From NCBI GenBank assembly GCA_016169945.1, contig JADLSH010000073.1:2208501-2272500 (forward strand): a stretch of DNA of 64,000 nucleotides. Reading direction: 5' to 3'. Source of the stretch: Trachythela sp. YZ-2020. Its lineage: Eukaryota > Cnidaria > Anthozoa > Malacalcyonacea > Clavulariidae. A model generated the notes under the pieces. That model was not told the origin of the DNA, searched no databases, and saw only the letters and a program-made list of their open reading frames with translations. Positions 24,093 to 36,054 of this stretch are shown here, one piece after another; the stretch's first letter is position 1; every line of letters starts with the position of its first letter. The translations under genes were made by a program, and so were the position numbers.

Positions 24093-24886
24093 ACCGTTAG
24101 ACTACGAGCGACGACTTCACAATTTGTCGTGAATAATCGACATTAAAGTATTTTTCTATTTCAAACAGTTCCGTGATGATATCCTCGTCATTATTGGAAG
24201 AGAGATGAATGGTCACTGGCATGGGGGCAACAGTGACTATAGGTTTCAGCTTGCATTTGTCTGCAATCGGCAATCATGGTCACAAAACAACGTCTTTGTA
24301 CTACAAAAAGTTTGGACCAAATTTGTTTAGGCATAATCGAGCATGCGCAATCAATCTGATATGCTCCCACATTCATAAGAGGAAGGAGGTTTTAATAAAT
24401 TGAATATTTGATTTGCTACAAGGAATTGCCCCAATGCGGTACTCGGTTTTGATGGCTGTATTGGTCGCTCAGTTTGGCCATATGCGCTATGGGAGTATAA
24501 GGGGAGCAGCCTACCTGGTTGCGCCGTGCTACTTGCAAATCTGCTGAAATTAAGTGGGATCCTCGATATGCTACGGAACATTTGGCTTGGCAACATGATT
24601 GAGGTGCATTGTTAATTGTTTTTACACATTCAAGTTTTATGGGAGTATATGGGTAGCAATTGAGGATCACTTACTTGTTTATCAATTGAGATCGTGAAGA
24701 GTTGTTCAATATTCATATTGAAATTACTTTGTTTTTAATTTGTAACTATTGAGGAACATTTTAACGTAATTAAACGAATTAAAATAAACATAGTTTGATG
24801 GTCTACAAAAGGTCTTCATCCAACATATCGGTATTTTGTAAGTCTGATTGTAGCTCGTCCAAACGTTTTGTAGCTCTTGAGCGGTA
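24093..24886. other. Intergenic downstream of ETS gene A
   Basis: No supported gene. Short repeats of the GGCAACAGTGACTATAGG family occur at 24226 and 23258. Confidence 0.4.
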
Positions 24887-27097
24887 TCAGCTTAATTCCT
24901 CAAAGCTGTACTCCGACAGTTCACGATTGTCTACGATGATTTCACGATTGTTTTCCGTACTTTCTGAATAGTCTACGGTTGTTCCATGAGCGTCCATTCC
25001 GCGTTTTTCTGAAGTTACCGCAATAGAGTCTCTTAAGCTGTTTTCGGGAGAGCCAACGAGTCGTGGTGTATCAGTTTTACCAGGGGTATTCACTTCTTGA
25101 TCACATCCTTCTGTCTTGTATGGTATAGATAGAAATTGGTAAGCACCTTTATGACCTTTCACCTGGAAAATAAAGAATTGACAACCATTAATGTGCTGTG
25201 GTGACAATCATTGTTGTGAGTTGTTTTTACTAATGAGATATATTAAAGTATTTTATCAAGCTTTCTTTGCTTTCTGCATATGTTCCAGAGATATTAGAGA
25301 CCTTACGATTTACGACGACAACGTGACGACGACGGCTATAATACAATGAAATTTATAGTAGAAATGAATAAGTAAAATCCCACGGCAATTTTGGACGTCA
25401 TCCTCGCTCTGTTTATAATGGTAAACTACAGATTTTTACGTCTTGCATGTGTTCAACGTCTGCATTTCAAGCCGCGAGAAGTGGTACTCAGCAAATTGGC
25501 TCAGTACTGAAGTAGAAATCTTCTAAACCATGCAAAAAGCCTTTCTCTCAACTTCCTGAAACTGAAGTGAATTCATACGATTGATAATACACGACAAGTT
25601 TTATTTAATTGATTTTTTGAAGGAGTTTGTTTTGGCCGTCGTCGTTCGCTTTGCCGTCCTACATCGTAAGGTCTCTATTGAAAGTTTGATACGCAAATGA
25701 ACATCACTATTACGTCACATTTCCTAATAGTTTAATGATTTTGGAATATTGTACATCTAATCATAAAACTGCGGGACTCTCATCTCCATAAAACAGTTGC
25801 CGGAAGGCAAATAAGTTAAACGAACGTGCCTATTTATCACGGACAAAACTGTACGAAGAACGCAGTACATGACACTGCTTAAGTCTCCAGTAACTTCTAT
25901 ATTAAAGCAGGAGCTAGATATTGAAAAAATCCAGAAACGTGCTACTCGTTGGATGGTGTGTCGAAAGCCTGGTGAATTGTCGTACAAGGAAAGACTTGAA
26001 ATGTTAAATATGTTCTCTCTTTGTTATAATCGTGAGGTGAAGCCGTGAAGGATTTGGTGGTCCTCTACAAGGTGTTGAATGGTTACATAGAGATCAACGT
26101 TCAGGACTATATATATATATCTTTTTTTAATTTAACAACTTTATTGGTGCCATAAATTACATTAAAATAAAGTATAATATCAACATTAAAATAAAGTACA
26201 ATATCAACTGGCCCAAAAGGGAAGGTGCGAACGAGACTATATAGAAGTCCCATGCAAGGCACCTCCCTTCTCTAATAAGTAGTAATATTTATATGAAAAT
26301 ATGAAAAATATAAATATGAAAACAATGAAATAAGCAAAATGATCAAACAGGAGCGAATGATGATTTAGAGATAGAGCTAGTCAACTCTCTAGGAGTGATT
26401 TAGTAAAAGTTGACGCACGAAACATCATCCGTTCCTATTTGAACGTTTTACTTCTAAATAATTCGTTTACTCTATGACTATACACATCATCAATCATGAC
26501 AGACTCATCGATCGAGATCTCAATACTTGGAAACTCCATTTTGTTGAACTACCAAATTTAAGTCACCCTACTTCAATCGCGTCGTTAAATTATGAAACAT
26601 TATTACTAACTCAGCCCTATCTAGTATTTTCTTTCTGAAGACAAGATATACCAATATGCTAAAAACAACTTTTGACCAGGAAAATAATAAAACTTGGCTA
26701 CTTAACCGTTATTGCGGTTGTCGTAAAGAGTATAGTAAATAGATTAGTAGACTAATTTGGGTACACCATATCATCATTAATTTGGGAAATATTTCACCGT
26801 ATCTCCCTTGAAAAATATGAACAAAAGAAAAATACGTTACCTTTTTTAGGATCCCTCTGTCGTAATACGTCCTCATCGCTCTAAACAGTTTGTATTTGTC
26901 CATTTTCGGTCTGTTCTTAACAGCTCCCCATAGTTTAGCCAGTTCTTCGGTGTTTTTTATAGCAAATATTCCGTCACGTTTCTTGGTCCAAGTGATAACT
27001 GAGGCACATTCATCGTCTTCCAGCAAACCAAAAAGAAATTCCCATAGATAAAGTGACTCCCTTGTGTTAGATCGCGAGCTACTCCATTTTCTAGAAG
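24887..27097 (-). CDS. ETS-domain transcription factor, gene A (5' exons not found)
   Basis: Sequence-specific nuclear DNA-binding protein of the ETS family, whose winged helix-turn-helix reads GGAA cores. Exon 27097-26841 carries most of the domain: LYLWEFLFGLLEDDECASVI (helix 1), TWTKKRDGIFAI (wing start), ELAKLWGAVKNRPKM (helix 2) and YKLFRAMRTYYDRGI (recognition helix with both conserved Arg). It ends AAAAAG|GTAACG in phase 0. Exon 25162-24887 starts VKGHKGAYQF, completing the domain, then runs through an acidic, Ser/Glu-rich tail to a stop. The ETS intron splits the domain at the same place as in gene B. Upstream exons, which must supply the start codon, were not recognised. A sense-strand LINE piece lies antisense in its intron. 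Subfamily not assigned. Confidence 0.85.
25297..25676. mobile_element. MITE with CCTTACGAT termini, copy 2
   Basis: About 380 bp in the ETS gene A intron. Ends GAGACCTTACGATTTACGAC and CATCGTAAGGTCTC are inverse to each other, continuing through ACGACGACGG / CCGTCGTCGT. It lies in inverted orientation to the copy at 23695-24092, so the two bracket the last ETS exon. Confidence 0.75.
25868..26115 (+). pseudogene. LINE reverse transcriptase C-terminal fragment
   Basis: Plus-strand reading IEKIQKRATRWMV, YKERLEMLNM and, after a frameshift near 26038, KDLVVLYKVLNGYI. This is the C-terminal block found after the reverse transcriptase in CR1/Jockey-like LINEs. 5' truncated and disrupted; it sits in the ETS gene A intron. 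Confidence 0.7.
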
Positions 27098-27287
27098 CTA
27101 GAAAATAAACAAAAGATTTTATGGCGCATGCACAGCACGTACTGTTATCGAGTACATTTGTACACATACATAAGATAGCTGAAATTGGTCTTGGTGATCT
27201 TTAATTTCTAGTGCTTGTTAAACCAAATATTCTTGACTGCTCAATCAGCAACTAGTTGATAGTTTCATGTGATATTTTGTGGTGTGT

Positions 27288-27960
27288 TAGGGTACGGTAT
27301 GGTATGATATGCCATGGTATGGTGTAGTATGTGATGGTATAATATTGTGTGGTATGGTCATGTAGTATGGGACCGAAGGGGATAGAATGTCGTCCGCCGT
27401 GAGGATACGATTTTTATTTCACCTTTCTACTGCACGGAAATCTCTATACTTATATAATAATGTATGGTATGGTGTGGTATGTTATGTTAATTTATTATAT
27501 ATGGATATGAGTGAAATACTGGAAAATACGCCACTGATATTTTCCATATTTCACTAGTGAAATATGAAATAAATATTTAACGCGTGTGTTTTCTCGCGGG
27601 ACCCACGCTAATTCCCGGCATTTTGTCTTTCTGGTTTGTATCACAATATGGCAACTTTTCGAAAGTTTGTCAATGTTTATCCATATAATAAAAAGAACAT
27701 TTAACGGTGGCTTTGAAAATATGACTTTTATTTTCTCGTGCTAAAAACAATATTTAACTCTTATATTGTTTTCACAACTCGAAAATAAAAGTCATATTTC
27801 CGCGCCACCGTTAAATATCCTCTATGTATGGTACGGTATGTTATGGGATGGGTTGGGTGAAACAGGATGGAATAGAATAAAATGAAATGATATTAATTTG
27901 TATGTTATGGTATGGTATGGTATTGTATGATATGGCATAGTATGGTATATCAGTGTATTG
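27288..27960. repeat. Degenerate GGTAT/GGTATGGTAT tracts
   Basis: Two tracts (27288-27365 with an echo at 27465-27487, and 27828-27955) of short units built on TATGG and TATGATATGG, in the interval between the two ETS genes. A shorter relative occurs at 29846-29915, the matching position of the other duplicate. Confidence 0.7.
27709..27816. repeat. Foldback, 108 bp
   Basis: Arms ATTTAACGGTGGC, ATATGACTTTTATTTTC and the inverse GAAAATAAAAGTCATAT, CCACCGTTAAAT. It could form a long hairpin; probably a MITE. Confidence 0.7.
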
Positions 27961-28434
27961 TATGATACGATTTACAATAAACTATGGAACTAACACGAAA
28001 TAGATTATAATTTTATAATGCCTTCAAGAATATCTTGTTAAACAAGCAATACAAACTAAAGACTTCTAAGACCAATTAAATGAAACTGTAAAGCTTACAA
28101 TTAAGATCAAGTAAAAGGAACGCACAATTATAGGGCAAAATTAGGTAGCCCCTATGCTTTGGTTACACATATATGCTTTCATTAATTTTCCATCGTTTTA
28201 CCATTGAAAGTGAATCTTCAAGGAGTAAAACACATGCATGGACTGAAATCTTGAATGTTTGAATCGACTGCTGGACTTATTTTAGTCCGTTTTTGTTTGA
28301 AAAGTGTTCAGAAGATTGTTGAAAATATTGCTCTCTACTTTCACTTTTTCAGTCTGAAAGGAGAGAGTTGTTCAGTTTTTTTGCTTTTGAATTTTTCTAT
28401 CTCCCTCGGAAATGAAGTTATTGTTCTCTTCTCT

Positions 28435-29724
28435 TCATATAGTATGTCTCAAAGGAGAGCCAACAATTAGACGTGGTGTATCAGTTTTACCAAAGGTATT
28501 CACTTCTTGATCACATCCTTCTGTCTTGTATGGTATACATAGAAATTGGTAAACACCTTTATGTCCTTTAACCTGGAGAATGCAGAATTGACAACCATTA
28601 ATGCGCTGTAGTGACAAGTATTGTTGCAAGTTATTTTTACTAATGAGCAATATTAAGCTATTTTATTAAACTTTCTTTGTTTGGCGCATTCCTCAGATAG
28701 TTATAATTAACAGTTATTCTACGAACTCGAGTCGTATGAGCTGATATAGCCCGAGAGCCGATAGCGCGCCCGTCGGCTATCAGTCATATACCCGACGAGT
28801 GATAGAATAACTCGTTTTAATATATATAAAGCTCTGGGAAATGAGAACATTTTGGCGTACTTTTTTTTTTTTTAAAACTTGAATTTTTCATTTAATTGCC
28901 CAATCTGCCAGCCATTTTTTTTTTTTTTACTTTTTCTATGCTAATATATATATCCTAGTGAAGTAGAGAGTAGAGAACCAAGAAGACCTCATATCTAATA
29001 TATATGTGTATATAATAACAACGATTAGTATGCAAATGACTATTACTTTGACGTTACATTGCCTAATAATTTACTGAAAAAGATCTTGGAATATTGTACA
29101 TCATTGTACATCAGCCCTATCTAGTACTTCCTCACGTCCATCATTCTTTAAAAAAATTCTGAACACAAAATATATCAATATGCTTAAAACAAATTAACTT
29201 TTCACCAGGCAATGACTTGTACTTGGCTCCTTAACCGTTATTGCGGTTTTCATAAAGAGTAGATAGATTAGTAAAAATGTTTCAGGTTTGCCAATTTCTA
29301 TCTATATCATAGGAGATGTGATCAAGAAGTGAACATCTTTGGTAATATACTAAAACTGGTACACCACGCCTTGTCATTACCAATTCTGGAAACACCATAT
29401 CATCACTAATTCGGGTAATATTTCCCGAATCTTCCTTGCCCGTGTGTATAAAAGAAGAATATGTTACCTTTTTTAGCATCCCTCTATCGTAATATGTCCT
29501 CATCGCTCTAAACAGTTTGTACTTGTTCATTTTCGGTCTCTTTTTAACAGCTCCCCATAGTTTGGCCAGTTCTTCGCTGTTTTTTACTGCAAATATTCCG
29601 TCACGTTTCTTAATCCAAGTTATAACTGAGGCACATTCATCGTCTTCCAACAAACCAAAGAGAAATTCCCAGAGATAAAGTGACTCCCTTGTGTTAGATC
29701 GCGAGCTATTCCGTTCTCTAGAAG
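28435..29724 (-). CDS. ETS-domain transcription factor, gene B (5' exons not found)
   Basis: Tandem duplicate of gene A. Exon 29724-29468 encodes LYLWEFLFGLLEDDECASVI, ITWIKKRDGIFAV, KKRPKMNKYKLFRAMRTYYD and RGMLKK, and ends AAAAAG|GTAACA. Exon 28572-28435 starts VKGHKGVYQFLCIPYKTEGC and stops after 45 codons, about half the length of the gene A tail. Relative to A the frame diverges after the TDTPRL segment. Both domain exons are 257 bp and the two recognition-helix Arg are kept, so DNA binding should be preserved. The tail loss may alter activity. Upstream exons not found. Confidence 0.85.
28712..28812. repeat. Small foldback between the ETS genes
   Basis: Ends AGTTATTCT / AGAATAACT and inner GATAGC / GGCTATC pairs around a GCGCGCCC centre. 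Imperfect; likely a remnant element. Confidence 0.4.
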
Positions 29725-31920
29725 CTAGAAAATTAACAAAAGCTTGTATGGCGCACGCATGGCACGTACTGTTATCGAGTACATTTGTACACATACATAA
29801 TTTATGTAAGATAGTTTAAATCGGCCTTAGTGATTCATATTTGTATGCTATGGTGTGTTATGGTATTGTATATAATTATGGTGTAGTATGGTATACCAGT
29901 ATGTGGTATGATATTCAGTACATTGGTTTTATTTGCCCATGGTAAACTCAATAAGATTTACAATAGACTAAGAAAATAACACGACATAGATTATAATTTA
30001 TACAGCTTTCAAGAATATATTTTGTCAGTAAACAAGCAATAGAAACTAAAGACTACTAAGACCTATTAAATCAAATTGTTAAGCTTAATATTAAGATAAA
30101 ATATAAGGAACACCCAATTATAGGGCAAAATTAGGTAGCCCCTTTGCATGCACCTATATATTTTCACAGTTTTACCATTGACGGTGAATCTTGAACGAGT
30201 TAAAGTCATTTTCTGGACTGAAATTTGGAATGTTGGAATCAACTGATAGATTTATTTTAGGTTGTTTATTGAAAAGCATTCAGAAGATTATGGAATCAAA
30301 ATATTACTCTGCTTATGAGTTATTGGGTAGGTAAATTTATCTTGTTCTTCTTGGAAATTAAGTAAGATTTCTATAAGAGTTATTTTCAAATATATGCATG
30401 TCAGTCAAAGTCTTCCTATACATTCAACGAAAGGAAGTTCTTTTAAAGAAGCTACTTTACGAGCCCAGCTAGCACACAACGCAATCCGGCACAACGTACG
30501 TTGCGGGAATGTTGCAATTTGGTTAGATCTGACATGCTACTCTACAACTTTAACAGCATGTTTTCGGAAATACAGTTTGTGATTAATTAAAGTGTTATGT
30601 GTGCAAAACGTTGTGGAAATGTTTTACTGAACGTTGCAAAATGGTTGATTGCATTTTATGGGATGTATTTAATATATACAATCAAGAAGAACCTTGGTCT
30701 TGCAATAACTTGGCGTTCCATAGACTGAATACGAGAGGAAAGTATACGCATGTTGATATCTATAAACTTGAGACATGGACTGCACAAAAACAAGACACAG
30801 AATTCAAGTGAAAATTTGACTGATTGGTTTTATGGAGACCGTGAGACATCACTAAGCCAACCTGCAGATCTTGATAATTTTAACTATATTTCTATAATGA
30901 TAATAGTATACACACTTTATATATAATATATATACCTCGTTTTGAAATCCATTAGGCAATACTATTTTCAATTTACAGTGTTCGTCTAGTTCCATGGTGT
31001 TGCTCGATATCGTGCAAGTTAATTTGGGTCAGTGCAGCCACTTCTTATCATAAACTTAATACTGAATAATTCCCCGGCCCATAGGTATAGTTGATATGCA
31101 AGAAGGTGCAGCCTTTGACCACTGCAAATTTTAACCACGTTTTCTCATAAAGTAAATTTTAGTACATTACACTAAAATTATAGCTGATGAATTACAGTTC
31201 TTCATTGCACCAGGGTGTTCACGACGTAACAAGTAACTGGGTGTGATTATTATTATACATCTATCCATGCATATAGTAGTTCATTTGTACCGAATATCGT
31301 GTAAAGGTATAGTGGCATATTAAGCTAACGTACAAATTTCAGTGGTATATACCATTCATATCATATTACTGTATAATGTACATTACAGTTGAGTGTGAAT
31401 TACATAATAATGTTACGGCGGTATAAGTTTTGTGAAATTACTATATGAACTTACTATATGCCCAAAAGAATTGTTTTACTTACCCCCAGCCATATTAGAG
31501 TATTGTAGTAAAAATTGTTTTCCCTCTTTCGCGTTGTTGATGCAGACTAACCAGTCTGATCTGAACTTCTGTACACTATCAACTGTGTACTGATGAATGA
31601 GTTCTCCGCAGGAAAGTGCTAGACTTTATGAACGCGTTTAGCCATGCATAAACACATTATAAATATTCACTTCATTCATACGTCACGAAACCTAGGTAAG
31701 CAATCTTAAGATAAAATCTGTCGCGTTTTTCGCTCCATTTTAAATTTCACACTGTGTTTTCTGTTTTTTACTCTCAATGACTTCCATTCCATCGCAATTT
31801 GATATTTGGCTCTTAAAATTATTATACAAAAATATTCGCGAAAAGAATGCTTTGACGGAGGTCTCAAGTATTTCACGATACATAAACGTAATTTTAGATT
31901 TTCTTCGTACATGCACATAC
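29725..31920. other. Intergenic upstream of ETS gene B
   Basis: No supported gene. The part 29930-30240 matches 27960-28265, the flank of gene A, marking the extent of the tandem duplication. A missing ETS 5' exon could lie here but I could not recognise one. Confidence 0.5.
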
Positions 31921-32530
31921 CAACCAATTGATCGAGGACATCGAGAAGGTGCAAAGAAGAGCAACCAAATACATTTTGAATCTTGGTTTTATTACCAACT
32001 TTCCGTATACAAGAAGACTAAAGCAACTCGACTTACTATCGTTAACTTATTGGCATGAATACTTGGAATTGGTGTTGCTCTATAAAATTATGAACAACTA
32101 TACTTACATTGATGAGAGTGCTCTACCTAAAAAAGCAATTTCCGGATTAACCAGAAGTGAAACAAACGATGACTCCATTAAATTTGTAATACTCTTCGCC
32201 AAAACAGTTACATTTCTTATTTTTTTAGAGTGTGTAAAACATGCAACGTTTTAAGTAGTGACCTTCGTAATAGAGACATTGTTTTGCAAATTTTCAAATC
32301 TGGACTAAAGTTATATTATAAAAACGCGTTATCGAATATTTATAACTGTGACTATCCGCGCACGTGGAAATCTTGTTTTCTGTGTCTGTCTGTAATTTAA
32401 TACCTTGTAGTATAGTTACTTATATATTTGTTCATATATGTCATTGTATTTTACTGTTAGTGTGAAGATGTCTTGAGTTAAGACGAAACGTCACTGTATT
32501 AAAACTTATATATATCACATATATATATTT
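31921..32530 (+). pseudogene. LINE fragment: RT C terminus and 3' end
   Basis: Plus-strand reading IEDIEKVQRRATKYILN, RLKQLDLLSLTYWHEYLELV and LLYKIMNN, then after a shift LSSDLRNRDIVLQI. The 3' UTR contains GAGTTAAGACGAAACGTC and the piece ends in AT repeats. 5' truncated CR1/L2-like non-LTR element. Confidence 0.75.
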
Positions 32531-33276
32531 GTGTATGGCTCTATTAAAACCATTATTATTAGGATCCTATTATTGGCAAGTTTTATATTTGCCTCACCTG
32601 TTATATATGAGATTGAATTGTAACTCAATTATTTCGCCAAACGCAGTTTGGAGAAAAAAAACCCGAAATATAGAATATACATAAATTCGAAATATAGAAT
32701 ATACATAGCCTCAAACGATATAATATAAAACCTATAATGACATGTGGTGACATTCGGCTCTTTTTGCGAAGTTCATTCGAAATATGTTTTTCTAAAGTAG
32801 AATTAACTTCGCTTGCATGCTATTTCACTTACTCTCGGAATCTGAGACTGAGTAGGATTAACAACTTTACGTTACGGACTGGATCATGACTAAAATTGAA
32901 TTGTTCCATTTTGCGCTTTTCTTACTTTTACTTTGTTTCGCCTAAATTGTATCAGAGTTTGGAATATACCTTTCTATTAAAGTATTATACTTAAAATTTC
33001 TTATATTGAAAATTTGTATGCGTCCTAATTTAACTCAATCTTACAATATTGATATTTTGACCCTTTCTGGAATATTCAGGTTTGCATAATAATGTCTATC
33101 TCAAATTTCACTCACGCACAAGTATAATGGGTATAAAGACTTTTTATTTACATGTTTATGCGACCTACTCGGTATATACTCTCAATTATGCGACCTAACT
33201 GTACTGAATGCTAAGACGTTATTTAAATGTTATTTAATTAAGAGGAATGTGCGATAAACATAAACAATATCTGGTT
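32531..33276. other. Intergenic, no gene seen
   Basis: AT-rich, with a short direct duplication CGAAATATAGAATATACATA at 32665-32705. Nothing else supported. Confidence 0.4.
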
Positions 33277-33650
33277 GTGTTTCCAGTCAGTTTTCAGTTT
33301 TATCGAAAGGTTGGACAAATCCTTAACCTATGCTGAGCAAAAAGACAAAAATGTATAAAGAAGCTACGAGAAGAGTCAACTTCCTATCACGTATACGGTG
33401 TGCTTAACTATAAGTGCCCCTTAATTTAGCTAAGAATAAGAGGGGATTTTTAGCTAAGAGTCCTTTTAACTAAAAGGATTCTTTGTGTTTCCGGCTAGTA
33501 TTCAGTTTTATCGAAAAGTTGGATAAATCCTTAACCTATGCTGAGCCAAAAGACAAAATGTATAAAGAAGCTACGAGATGAGACAAACTTCTATCAGGTA
33601 TACGCTGTGTCTTAGCTAAGTGTCCCTTAATTTAGCTAAGAATAAGAGCA
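33277..33650. repeat. Tandem duplication, about 207-bp unit
   Basis: Two adjacent copies starting TGTGTTTCC (about 33277 and 33484). They share TCAGTTTTATCGAAA, AAATCCTTAACCTATGCTGA, GTATAAAGAAGCTACGAGA and CCTTAATTTAGCTAAGAATA. Non-coding. Confidence 0.85.
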
Positions 33651-36054
33651 GGTGTCAAGCGAAATTTATGACTTCTGCGAAATTTTTTTTTTTAATTTTT
33701 TGCTGGGCAATAATATTTTTAACTACACATCGCTTGCCGCCAGGTGTTTCAATTGCTAAATTCAATGACTTGCAAGGCCTTCAATTCTTGTTTTCAAGGC
33801 CTTCAATTCTTGTCATGTATTTCGCACGTGTATGTGTGAAATACATGACGCTTGGGAAATATCTGACTCGATCGAAACCTAGGTCGAAACGACTTTTCTA
33901 GGTTTATACGTCGGTTGATATCGTGTTTGATGTTATTAATAATGTGTCGCGTCGACCTCCGAAACTACATTCAATCTGATATTGCTGATATCGCGAAGAA
34001 ATCAAGAAAAACTGTGCTTATTGTAGTAAAATGAAGTGCGACATCATTGTAAATAGCAGTCGATTACAATATTAAGGGTAAATTAAACTAAAATTTCAGG
34101 CATGTTACTCCACAAGACATGTTAAAGATTTTTCATGGAGGGAAGTTTAAGTATTGTGAATAGGTAACCATAAGCAATTAGTGTTTTTAAAGTAGTTTAG
34201 GATGGCTAAGTCGCTTTAAAGTAACTGATTCCAACCATGCAGAATTGAGACTTTCCAAAGTCTCATTTTGTGGTCCAATATTCAGGGTCTTTTGTTCTTA
34301 AATTTAGGCAATTGCGAGCCTCAACACACATAAATATTATCAAGTGCTTAAATTTAAGAATCAGGGAGGTGCCTAAATTTAAAGTGCTGCTGAAACGAAA
34401 TTTTCGACCCCTTTTTTATTGGTTTACTTAAAAGTTCTTAATCTCCTGTTTTGTTTGCCGCAAACAGAATTGAATTTGATCTTATGAAACGGCTTTACAG
34501 CCTTCCAAAGTTGCGATTCTTGGCACTTCCTGTGCGAATGTTTTCTCCGCCATATTGTAGGGCTGTGACGTAGAACGAGTATAGATCACTGAGCTATATA
34601 ATACCTGGAGGAAGTGCACGGTAGAAAAAAGTGAAGCCAAAAGCATGGAGGATTTCGACATTTGCTGACGACAATTGGTCCCAAATGCCCATAGTAATTA
34701 TCACTGACAAGCCGCGATCCTAAGCTTCAAACAAAATCCTTTGCCCCCCTGGTTTTTGGACAAATATTTCGAATATTTTTATTTATTCTTTTCCGCCTTG
34801 CTGTTATCCAACAACGACGCGAGAAAAATACCTTTTTGCTGCGCATTTGGCTGCCACAATACTTTATCAAAGAAAAAATATTTCTTCTCACCGGTAAGAA
34901 TCCATGAGACTCCTTTGTACTTTGTAGTTTTTACTGCAGGCCTATACACAAAAGCTCAATTTTAATTTTCACATAGTGTAAATTGTACAAGCAGAAATGG
35001 AGTCAAATATCATTTTAAACTTTAAACAATTGCCATGTATAAACCCTATAAACCTAGCTATCCCCTTTCTTTGATAAAATTTAGCTAATGTTTTGTATAG
35101 CCATGCAAAATTTTCGGTTTGTTTATAGCAGCAGTCAATATTTCTAGCTATATATAATAGTTTTTTTCATTTCCATAGTTTTTTGGTATTTTTGTGCAGT
35201 AGTGGATAGACTGGATAGGACTCTCATTTTATGTGGGAAATGGCATCAAAACCTATAAAATTTATATATTATTATACTTTAAAGCGAGCATAAAACAGAC
35301 CATATATATTTACATAATTACAGGACTGCAGGTTGCATGGGTGTATTTATAGAAACTACATTTATTATTAAATGCATTATAGCTTCCCTGATACCCAAAA
35401 AATCCTGAGATGCATGCATATGGGTAGAAAATATGAACAAGAATGCAGCAGTTGAGTTTATTCCGACGAAATGAAGTCGTCCTTGCTCAGAACATTTCAG
35501 TGTGGACATGATGCAACAGGTTGGGCAAAGAATGATGCTGCTGCCAGATGCTGTGCCAACAATATCTTAGAACTCTCAGGTTTGTTCTTTTGGTCTTTTA
35601 AATGTATCATTTAATTTGCTTTATGGCCAACAATTTCTTCTTGATAAGTTAAATTGTCTGGCATTAAATTGAGTAAAATAATAAAGTAGGCTGCATTAAT
35701 TGTGACTTAATGATAGAGTTTACAAGAGTGTAAGGTAGATAGGCCAGCTGGTTAACCCAATACTGTATGCATCCATTATGGTTAAATTGTTCATTTTGTT
35801 GGTTCAATGGTTCATATGGTTTAATGGCTCAAGAAAGGTGAAATCCCTAAAAGGAGAAAGGGTTATTATTTAAACTTATTTAATCACGGTAGCCTTTCAG
35901 AAGTACATCTGTTTTTCAAAGGGCCGTGAGTTCATTAAAATATTTACATAATTAGGAAAAAAAGAAAGTCTAAAAAGCAAGAAAAACAGGAAATTTAAGT
36001 AAACTATTTACATGGATGTAGTTAATTACACTATAAATGGGATAGGACCAATGG
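33651..36054. other. Intergenic, no gene recognised
   Basis: A 38-bp hairpin GTCATGTATTTC...GAAATACATGAC lies at 33811-33848, preceded by a direct repeat AAGGCCTTCAATTCTTG (33774, 33797). No coding region could be supported on either strand. Confidence 0.4.

Noticed and set aside
24351..24670. Overlapping minus-strand frames of about 80 codons
   Set aside because: No domain, no splice context, and sequence dominated by short repeats.
30394..30811. Two plus-strand frames upstream of ETS gene B
   Set aside because: No recognisable domain or signal, and on the wrong strand for ETS 5' exons.
31706..31964. Minus-strand frames near the 31.9 kb LINE fragment
   Set aside because: No domain recognised; they overlap the plus-strand LINE remnant, which has recognisable LINE residues.
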